Part shown: positions 25,135 through 31,639 of the stretch, in pieces
Numbering within the stretch: the first letter of the stretch is position 1
Layout of the letters: every line of letters starts with the position of its first letter
DNA from: Acholeplasmataceae bacterium
GTDB taxonomy: Bacteria > Bacillota_I > Bacilli_A > Acholeplasmatales > Acholeplasmataceae
Length of the DNA: 35,771 nucleotides
Assembly: GCA_021736335.1 (NCBI GenBank)
Contig: JAIPGC010000007.1
Location: 1-35,771 of the forward strand
Direction of reading: 5' to 3'
Notes under the pieces: generated by a model
The model's input: the letters and a program-made list of their open reading frames with translations, nothing else
Database searches by the model: none
What the model was told of the DNA's origin: nothing
Made by a program: the position numbers and the translations under genes

Positions 25135-26514
25135 ATGGAAAGAAAATTCATCAAAATTGCTTATATTGGTGGTGGTTCAAGACAATGGGCAAGAAACCTA
25201 ATGAGCGATTTATCGATTGAAAAGCAATTGAATGGTGAAGTAAGACTCTATGATATTGATATAGAAGCAGCATATGATAATGCTAAGATAGGTGCTCTTT
25301 ATCAAAAAAACCCTCAAAGTGTGAGTTCTTGGAATTATATAGTCAAAGAAAAGATAGAAGATGCGCTGATTGGTGCTGATTTTGTCATCATTTCCATCAT
25401 GCCAGCAACATTTAAAGAAATGTCAGTTTACCTTCATCATCCTGAAAAATATCATATCTATCAATCTGTTGGTGACACCACAGGTCCTGCTGGTGTGATG
25501 CGTTCACTCATTGCGATGCCAATATTCGTTGAATTTGGAAAAGCCATAAAGAAATATGCACCAAATGCTTGGGTGATTAATTTTACGAATCCTATGACAA
25601 TATGTCTTAGAGCGCTACACGAAGGATTTCCTGAAATCAAAGCATATGGGAATTGTCACGAAGTGTTTGGAACACAAGAAGATTTAGCTGAGATTTTTAA
25701 TAAAATCAAAGGTGTTAATATAGCATCAAGAGAAGATGTAAAAGTAACTGTTTCAGGTATTAATCACTTTACTTGGATTACAAAAGCAAGCTGTTTTGGA
25801 GAGGATTTAATGCCATTATATGGAAAACAAGTAGAACAATATGGAAATATTGATGGTGAAAGTGACAAAGAAGACTTTATGAAGCATTACCCATTTGGAA
25901 GTGAAAGTAAAGTTAAATATGATTTATTTAAAAGATATCATTGCATGGCAGCTGCAGGAGATAGGCATCTAGCAGAATTTATGCCATCATCCTTCTATTT
26001 AAAGGATCTTAATCAAGTTGCTAAATTTAAATTTCATCTAACACCTAGTCAGTGGAGAATTGATAGACTAAAAGAATACCAATTATTAACAAAACAACTC
26101 ATTGCTGGAAAAAAAGAATTAACAGTTAAACCAAGCGGAGAAGAAGGTATTAGACAAATTAAAGCATTGCTAGGTATGGAAACATTAATTACTAACATCA
26201 ACCATATTAATATAGGGCAAGCAATAGGTTTACCTTTTGGTCAGGTTGTTGAAACTAATGCACTATTTAGGTTTGATGCTGTAGAACCAATCATTGCTGA
26301 TAAACTACCGTTAGAAGTAGAAAACATGGTGAAAACACATATGAAAGGTCATGAATTACTTATAAAGAGCTATAGAACTAAAGATTTAAAATATGCGTAT
26401 GAAGCAATGGAAAATGATCCACTTTGTAAATCTTTATCAGAAAAACTAGTTAGTCAGATGTTTTTTGAAATGGTAGATCAAATCAAATCATATCTCACTT
26501 ACTATACGATATAA
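25135..26514 (+). CDS. NAD-dependent GH4 glycosidase, alpha-galacturonidase candidate (LplD-like)
   Basis: 459 residues from ATG 25135 with GGAG 9 bases upstream. The Rossmann start KIAYIGGGSRQWARNL binds NAD; Asn152 in FTNPM, Cys174-His175 in GNCHEVFG and His211 in GINHFTW are the GH4 substrate- and metal-binding positions. GH4 enzymes use NAD and a divalent metal in a redox-elimination mechanism. Within the family, the CHEVFG context and the neighbours (UxaC, pectinesterase, LplABC-like importer) favour the alpha-galacturonidase branch represented by B. subtilis LplD, over alpha-glucosidase or alpha-galactosidase. Own promoter and own terminator make it monocistronic. Substrate specificity is inference. 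Confidence 0.82.
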   Translation: MERKFIKIAYIGGGSRQWARNLMSDLSIEKQLNGEVRLYDIDIEAAYDNAKIGALYQKNPQSVSSWNYIVKEKIEDALIGADFVIISIMPATFKEMSVYLHHPEKYHIYQSVGDTTGPAGVMRSLIAMPIFVEFGKAIKKYAPNAWVINFTNPMTICLRALHEGFPEIKAYGNCHEVFGTQEDLAEIFNKIKGVNIASREDVKVTVSGINHFTWITKASCFGEDLMPLYGKQVEQYGNIDGESDKEDFMKHYPFGSESKVKYDLFKRYHCMAAAGDRHLAEFMPSSFYLKDLNQVAKFKFHLTPSQWRIDRLKEYQLLTKQLIAGKKELTVKPSGEEGIRQIKALLGMETLITNINHINIGQAIGLPFGQVVETNALFRFDAVEPIIADKLPLEVENMVKTHMKGHELLIKSYRTKDLKYAYEAMENDPLCKSLSEKLVSQMFFEMVDQIKSYLTYYTI

Positions 26515-26522
26515 CATAAATA

Positions 26523-26556
26523 AACGCTCATCACTCCAAGAATGAGTGTTTTTTTA
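26523..26556 (+). terminator. Intrinsic terminator after the GH4 gene
   Basis: ACGCTCAT (26524-26531) pairs with ATGAGTGT (26542-26549) with one G-T wobble; a run of T (26549-26556) follows. Confidence 0.85.
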
Positions 26557-26624
26557 TTATTTGAAGTAACAATTGATACAAAATTATTAAGAATTATCAC
26601 TTTATGTATCTATTATTTTAATAA

Positions 26625-26639
26625 TGAAAGCGTATGTCA
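26625..26639 (+). promoter_or_regulatory. Upstream LacI/CcpA-like half operator
   Basis: TGAAAGCGTATGTCA resembles the site at 26649-26662 read on the other strand (GAAA-C/G-CGT-n-GTCA) with one extra base. It lies just above the -35 box of the uxaC promoter and may be a second binding site for the same repressor. Confidence 0.35.
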
Positions 26640-26647
26640 AAAAAGTA

Positions 26648-26677
26648 TTGACAACGGTTTCGCATGTATGGTAAAAT
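26648..26677 (+). promoter_or_regulatory. uxaC promoter with embedded LacI-family/cre-like operator
   Basis: TTGACA (26648-26653), an 18-bp spacer and TAAAAT (26672-26677). Read on the minus strand, 26662-26649 is CGAAACCGTTGTCA, which matches the CcpA cre consensus TGWAANCGNTNWCA at 13 of 14 positions. The operator covers the -35 box and the first part of the spacer, so binding should repress. Whether CcpA or a pathway-specific LacI regulator binds is open. Confidence 0.65.
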
Positions 26678-26692
26678 ATATTTAGAATAAAC

Positions 26693-26714
26693 GGTGTCCG
26701 TATATATAGACACC
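26693..26714 (+). other. Leader hairpin upstream of uxaC
   Basis: GGTGTC (26693-26698) and GACACC (26709-26714) pair around CGTATATATA in the 5' untranslated leader. No T-run follows. The rest of the 26515-26805 intergenic stretch holds only the GH4 terminator, the promoter with its operators and an AT-rich leader. Confidence 0.45.
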
Positions 26715-26805
26715 CTAACATTGAATTAAACTTAACACACAAAAAAAGCAATAATTATTAAATATTTTGATTTAGTAGATAAACAAAACTATTTAGGAGC
26801 TATAT

Positions 26806-28200
26806 ATGAAACCATTTATCCATGATGATTTTCTTCTGCAAAATGAAATAGCTAAAAATCTATATCATCGCTATGCAAAGAACCTTCCTATCATAGACTA
26901 TCATTGTCATTTAAGCCCTAAAGAAATTTTTGAAGATAAAAAATTCAATAATCTTTATGATGTTTGGCTATCAGGTGATCACTATAAGTGGCGCCTTTTA
27001 CGTGCGAATGGGGTAACCGAAGATTTTATCACAGGTAATCAATCCGATGAAGCTAAATTTTTAAAATGGGGAGAACTTGTTCCTCAATTAGTTGGCAATC
27101 CTTTGTATCATTGGACTCATTTTGAGTTGGCAAGATTCTTTGGTATTCATGAATTGTTAAGTGCAAAAACAGCACCTGCAATTTATAAGGACGTCAATCA
27201 ACAGTTGAAAACATTAACTGCTAGAAAGTTAATTGAGATGAGTCATGTTGAAACAATATGTACAACAGATGATCCCACAGATTCTTTGGAATGGCATGAA
27301 AAAATAGCTAAAGATCCAACATTTAAAACAACTGTTTTACCTGCTTTTCGTCCTGATAAAGCAATCAATATTGATCTATCTTGGTTTACAGACTGGGTCA
27401 ATCAGTTGAGCCAAATTGTCGGCTACAAATTGTCTGATCTCAAAGCATTTAAAAAAGCACTCACAGAGCGCATCACCTTTTTTCATGATAAAGGATCGAG
27501 ATTATCAGATCATGCATTAGATGTCATAATGTATCAGGATGCAACAGAAGATGAAGTTGCAATCATTTATGAGAAAGCATATTATCATCAAAATCTAACA
27601 ACAGAAGAAATTAAAAAATATAAAGGTCACTTACTTGTATTTTTAGGAAAAGAATATCATAAGCGTGGATGGGTTCAACAATATCATATTGGTGCACATC
27701 GGGATTTATCAAAAAGAATGCTTAAAGAATTAGGACCTGATACAGGATTTGATTCAATTAATGATGGTCCAATTGCAAAACCTCTAGCTCAGCTTCTTGA
27801 TGCTCTTGATTCCACAGGAGAACTACCTAAAACAATCATCTATACACTCAACCCAAGAGATTTCGAAGTTGCAATTACTTTAATGGCAGCATTTCAAGGT
27901 GGAGGTATTGCTGGAAAGATTCAATTTGGTTCAAGTTGGTGGTTCCTAGATACCATTGACGGTATGACAAAGCAGATTAAAGCACTCGCAAATAATGGAT
28001 TGATTTCACAATTCATAGGGATGCTCACAGATTCTAGAAGCTTCTTATCATATCCTAGACATGAATATTTTAGAAGACTCCTGTGTCATATCATAGCTTC
28101 AGAAGTTGAATTGGGATTGTATCCCAATGATGAAGCAATATTAGGAAAAATTGTAGAAGATATTTCATATTATAATGCAAAGAAATATTTTAATTTCTAA
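26806..28200 (+). CDS. uxaC: Uronate isomerase UxaC
   Basis: 464 residues, the normal length for UxaC. The start MKPFIHDDFLLQNEIAKNLY, the metal-binding HxH motif IIDYHCHLSP (His33, His35), the stretch FARFFG-like ELARFFGIHELL, ETICTTDDPTDSLEWH and the C-terminal MLTDSRSFLSYPRHEYFRRLLC are all family hallmarks. It converts D-galacturonate to D-tagaturonate and D-glucuronate to D-fructuronate in the cytoplasm. RBS AGGAG before the ATG. The 3' end overlaps the convergent pectinesterase gene by four bases, with no intergenic terminator. It gives the locus its uronic acid signature; the subsequent enzymes (UxaB/UxaA, KDG kinase and aldolase) are not in this window. Confidence 0.96.
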   Translation: MKPFIHDDFLLQNEIAKNLYHRYAKNLPIIDYHCHLSPKEIFEDKKFNNLYDVWLSGDHYKWRLLRANGVTEDFITGNQSDEAKFLKWGELVPQLVGNPLYHWTHFELARFFGIHELLSAKTAPAIYKDVNQQLKTLTARKLIEMSHVETICTTDDPTDSLEWHEKIAKDPTFKTTVLPAFRPDKAINIDLSWFTDWVNQLSQIVGYKLSDLKAFKKALTERITFFHDKGSRLSDHALDVIMYQDATEDEVAIIYEKAYYHQNLTTEEIKKYKGHLLVFLGKEYHKRGWVQQYHIGAHRDLSKRMLKELGPDTGFDSINDGPIAKPLAQLLDALDSTGELPKTIIYTLNPRDFEVAITLMAAFQGGGIAGKIQFGSSWWFLDTIDGMTKQIKALANNGLISQFIGMLTDSRSFLSYPRHEYFRRLLCHIIASEVELGLYPNDEAILGKIVEDISYYNAKKYFNF

Positions 28201-29084
28201 AAGTCTTTGATTGATAATAACAAGGTATTGATATGTTTGATCATTAATTCATCAAGTGGTTTTGCTAAAGAAGATTGAACATAAGGATATTCATAGAATC
28301 TGTAATATAATTTATCCCAACGATCATACCTATTACTATGAAATAATCCAATAAATCGGCAATTATTAAAGATAGTAGATCCAAATGTTCTCCATGGTCT
28401 TGCTAGATACACATCATTTTCACTAGATTTTGAGATGATATCACAATCATTAAATATCAATCCATATGAAAATGAAACATAGGTTGATGGCGCACAAATG
28501 TAACCTTTATTAAGAGCAATAATTTGACACTGATCAAATAATGCAGTTCCACTTCCAAAAATAAAGTCAACATCACCCATAATGATACACTTTGAGAATA
28601 TGGATAATGTTTCTTCTATATGTCTTTGTGTATCTGGTAAAAATTGATCATACCTTTCTACTAAGTCTATAGGTAGCGGACCAATAAACAAAGTATCCTG
28701 GTGACCTAACAACCGGCATGACAAAATATTAGTATGGTTACCATAAATAGATAACGCAACCGCTTGACCGATGGTAGGACCTGACCCAGATGTATTCTCA
28801 ATTGTTAGATTCTTAAGTTCAACATGGTCAGACAAAATAGTAAGGGTTGATGTTCGAAAGGTATTATATAGTAAACCGTCATTGTGCATTTTATAGCTGT
28901 AATCATCATATTCAATGACAGTAGTCTCAAAATTAGAACCTATGAGCTTTAAGTGATTATGATTGATTCTTAGCTTCTGATAATATCTGCCAGGAGCAAG
29001 ATGAATCTCAAGTCGCTCATGATCAGGGTATTGATCCAGGATTTCCTGAATCTGATCATTGGTATTCAAATACAGAGTCTTCAT
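28197..29084 (-). CDS. Pectinesterase (carbohydrate esterase family 8), apparently cytoplasmic
   Basis: 295 residues. All pectin methylesterase motifs are present: GQAVAL with Gln107, GHQDTLF with Gln129 and Asp130 (acid/base), GDVDFIFG with Asp173 (nucleophile) and ARPW with Arg229 and Trp231. The fold is a right-handed beta-helix, as the repeated strands show. The protein begins directly with the domain (MKTLYLNTNDQIQEIL), without a signal peptide, so it should remove methyl groups from imported oligogalacturonides in the cytoplasm. The RBS AAGGAGG is excellent. It is transcribed divergently from the importer operon and convergently with uxaC. Confidence 0.92.
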   Translation of the reverse strand: MKTLYLNTNDQIQEILDQYPDHERLEIHLAPGRYYQKLRINHNHLKLIGSNFETTVIEYDDYSYKMHNDGLLYNTFRTSTLTILSDHVELKNLTIENTSGSGPTIGQAVALSIYGNHTNILSCRLLGHQDTLFIGPLPIDLVERYDQFLPDTQRHIEETLSIFSKCIIMGDVDFIFGSGTALFDQCQIIALNKGYICAPSTYVSFSYGLIFNDCDIISKSSENDVYLARPWRTFGSTIFNNCRFIGLFHSNRYDRWDKLYYRFYEYPYVQSSLAKPLDELMIKHINTLLLSIKDF

Positions 29085-29111
29085 GGGTTTTCCTCCTTAC
29101 AATCTACTTAT

Positions 29112-29140
29112 ATTATATAGAGGAGTTGTTACTTTGACAA
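29112..29140 (-). promoter_or_regulatory. Promoter of the pectinesterase gene
   Basis: On the minus strand TTGTCA (29140-29135), a 17-bp spacer and TATAAT (29117-29112). Initiation near 29105 gives a 20-base leader. The -35 box lies on the start codon region of the divergent gene at 29134. Confidence 0.78.
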
Positions 29141-29694
29141 TCCAAAAGTTCAGAACCGTCGATTTAATTGTCCTTTCTTTAATTGCACTCATCGTCGATG
29201 TGATTGGCTATTTTGCAAGTCAAGGTGCCTTAGTGTTCTTTTATGTAACACTATCAACTCCAATCATGATGATTGCTTACATCAGATGGAACTATCGTGG
29301 ATTAATAGTTAATGTCGTTGCTATTGTCGCTTATACGCTATTATATAAGAATTTCGAATTAATTCCATTGATAGGTTATACACTAAGTGTCATGTCCTTA
29401 GGACTCGTGATGTTTTGGTTTAAAGCTGTTAAACCAAACCATATCAAAGATGAAGTTCTCATTCTAACACTTTATTATTTATCAGGTTATTTAATGTTAT
29501 TTGGATTACAGGTTCTATCACAATGGATCGTAAGTGGTCAAGTTCAATGGATTACAATGATTACCAGACATAGCATCAATTTTGCTTTGGGTTGGGTTAT
29601 TATGTTAATTGCTTCAAGACAACAAGATTTCATGGTTGACATGAATACATATTTGCTTAGACAAATTGAAGAAAGAAAAAATGAGGGCTTATAG
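29134..29694 (+). CDS. Multi-spanning membrane protein at the head of the importer operon
   Basis: 186 residues from TTG 29134; GAGGAG (29120-29125) lies 8 bases upstream, whereas an in-frame ATG at 29059 is inside the divergent pectinesterase gene without an RBS. Five or six hydrophobic helices are visible (about 10-29, 34-52, 56-72, 77-95, 108-130, 146-160), followed by a charged cytoplasmic tail. Size and topology resemble ECF-type substrate-binding (S) components, but no S-component motif is recognised. Gap to the permease gene is three bases, so it is co-expressed with the sugar importer; role unknown. Confidence 0.68.
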   Translation: MTIQKFRTVDLIVLSLIALIVDVIGYFASQGALVFFYVTLSTPIMMIAYIRWNYRGLIVNVVAIVAYTLLYKNFELIPLIGYTLSVMSLGLVMFWFKAVKPNHIKDEVLILTLYYLSGYLMLFGLQVLSQWIVSGQVQWITMITRHSINFALGWVIMLIASRQQDFMVDMNTYLLRQIEERKNEGL

Positions 29695-29697
29695 AGC

Positions 29698-30741
29698 ATG
29701 AGTCGCAAATTCAATCGTGATGTAGAAACAATGACAATTGAAGAAATCAAAAATGAACAATACCTAGAACAGGTCGAGAAGAACAAGTGGCATCATTATT
29801 GGCATCTCATTAAAAAAGATTGGCCACTATATGCCATGATATTACCTGTACTGTTATTCTTCTTCATTTTCAGATATATGCCAATTTATGGTATTTTGAC
29901 TGCATTTAAAGATCAAGCTGACTTGACTTTAGGTGTTGGAGAATCTCCATATGTCGGATTTTATGCTTTTAGATCACTGATTGCTGGTGATTATTCAAGA
30001 GAATTCTGGCAAGCGTTCAGAAATACGTTTGCAATTAGTATGTACGGGTTGATCTTTGGGTTTCCTGTTCCAATTATCTTAGCATTATTCTTTAGTGAAA
30101 TCAAAAGTGATGTTTATAGAAGTATCACACAAATCTTATCTTATCTACCGAAGTTTATTTCTACAGTCGTCATCACATCCATCATTACACTCATGCTTTT
30201 TGAAGGTCATGAACCCCATCAAGCACCAGGTATATTAACCAGCTTATTTACAAGTTTAGGACTTATTACTGAAGGTACACGCATGCTTAGCCAACCTGAA
30301 TATTTTAGATCTATCTATATCATTTCAGGCATTTGGGAAGGTGCTGGTTATGGATCTATTGTTTATTTTGCTGCTATTATGGCAATCAGTCCAACAAATT
30401 ATGAAGCTGCACGTATCGATGGTGCGAATAAACTTGCTCAAATAAGATATGTGACCTTACCTGGCATGGCACCGACACTGACGATTATGCTGATTTTAAG
30501 AATTGGTGAGATATTATCAGTTGGATATGAGAAGATTATCTTACTTTATAATGTGCAGACATATGCAACCGCTGATGTGCTCTCCACATTTGTTACTCGA
30601 ATAGGTGGACTATTAGGTGGTCAGTCTGTGTCTTTAAACACAGCAGCAGCTGCAGGATTGTTCGAATCTATTATTGCGATGTTCCTTGTCATAGGGGCTA
30701 ACTTTATTTCTAGACGTGTCTCTGACACATCGTTATTCTAA
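29698..30741 (+). CDS. LplB/YteP-type oligosaccharide ABC transporter permease
   Basis: 347 residues. A cytoplasmic N-terminal extension of about 45 residues is followed by WPLYAMILPVLLFFFIFRYMPIYGILTAFKD, the characteristic first membrane segment and periplasmic turn of LplB-like permeases. Six transmembrane helices and the EAA loop YEAARIDGANKLAQIRYVTLP are present, where the ATPase docks. The family imports complex plant oligosaccharides (rhamnogalacturonan or galacturonan fragments in B. subtilis). Pairs with the next gene. Confidence 0.9.
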   Translation: MSRKFNRDVETMTIEEIKNEQYLEQVEKNKWHHYWHLIKKDWPLYAMILPVLLFFFIFRYMPIYGILTAFKDQADLTLGVGESPYVGFYAFRSLIAGDYSREFWQAFRNTFAISMYGLIFGFPVPIILALFFSEIKSDVYRSITQILSYLPKFISTVVITSIITLMLFEGHEPHQAPGILTSLFTSLGLITEGTRMLSQPEYFRSIYIISGIWEGAGYGSIVYFAAIMAISPTNYEAARIDGANKLAQIRYVTLPGMAPTLTIMLILRIGEILSVGYEKIILLYNVQTYATADVLSTFVTRIGGLLGGQSVSLNTAAAAGLFESIIAMFLVIGANFISRRVSDTSLF

Positions 30742-30751
30742 GGAGCCTACT

Positions 30752-31615
30752 ATGCAGAGATTAGATAGAACAGAACTGATATTTAAAATAATTTCATATT
30801 CCTTCATCACATTATTTGCTATAGCCGCACTCTATCCATTTATATATACGATATCAGCAGCTGTATCAGGAAAATTAGCATTTGAATCTGGGAAGGTCAT
30901 TTTCTGGCCAGTTGATTTCCAGATGGATGCATTAATTGGTGTTATATCAGATAAGGGATTTTGGATCGCTTATACCAATACGCTATTTTACACTTTCTTT
31001 GGAACTGCATTTTCAATGGTCTTATCTGTGATGGCAGCTTATGCACTTTCCAAACAAAGATTGGTTTTTAGAAGCAAAATCAATTTCTTCATTGTCTTTA
31101 CGATGTGGTTTTCTGCAGGTATGATTCCAGTATTTCTTAACTATAGAATGTTTGGAGTTGAATTCAGATGGGGTATCATTTATGGCTTTGGTATTCAAGC
31201 GTTTAATCTGATCCTACTTAGAAACTATTTCAGTGGTGTATCAAAAGAAATTGAGGAAGCAGCAGTTGTTGATGGAGCAAATGAGTTTCAAATATTGACA
31301 AGGGTTTATCTACCCATGTCAAAAAGTGCAGTAGCAACTGTCACGTTATTCTACGCATTATCTAGATGGAATGGATATTTCTGGAATTTGATTCTTGTTA
31401 ACTGGACTGTTGAACATCCGCTTCAGGTTTTTCTTAGAAAGTACTTGAGTGAATATTTACTCGATGAAAATGCTTCAATTACAAACACTCCATATTCACC
31501 TTACTCGTACATGTATGCAATGATTGTCATGTCTATTATCCCGATCATCGTCATTTATCCATACTTGCAAAAATATTTTGCACGTGGTGTAAACGTTGGT
31601 GGGGTTAAAGAATAA
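30752..31615 (+). CDS. LplC/YtcP-type oligosaccharide ABC transporter permease
   Basis: 287 residues from ATG 30752 with AAGGAG 6 bases upstream; an in-frame ATG at 30716 lies in the previous gene and has no RBS. Six transmembrane helices, start FKIISYSFITLFAIAALYPF and the segment AVSGKLAFESGKVIFWPVDF are typical of YtcP/LplC permeases. EAA loop: EEAAVVDGANEFQILTRVYLP. Forms the heterodimeric channel with the LplB-like protein encoded 10 bases upstream. Confidence 0.9.
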   Translation: MQRLDRTELIFKIISYSFITLFAIAALYPFIYTISAAVSGKLAFESGKVIFWPVDFQMDALIGVISDKGFWIAYTNTLFYTFFGTAFSMVLSVMAAYALSKQRLVFRSKINFFIVFTMWFSAGMIPVFLNYRMFGVEFRWGIIYGFGIQAFNLILLRNYFSGVSKEIEEAAVVDGANEFQILTRVYLPMSKSAVATVTLFYALSRWNGYFWNLILVNWTVEHPLQVFLRKYLSEYLLDENASITNTPYSPYSYMYAMIVMSIIPIIVIYPYLQKYFARGVNVGGVKE

Positions 31616-31639
31616 AAAAAGAAAAGAGGAAGAAAAAGA

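Noticed and set aside
24960-25154. N-terminal extension of 65 hydrophobic codons on the GH16 protein
   Set aside because: It is open but starts without an RBS inside the divergent GH4 gene and overlaps the GH4 promoter. ATG 24959 has GAGG at good spacing and begins exactly at the GH16 domain.
29134-29694. ECF transporter S component
   Set aside because: Size and helix number fit, but no S-component motif is recognised and no ECF ATPase or T component is present; left as unknown.
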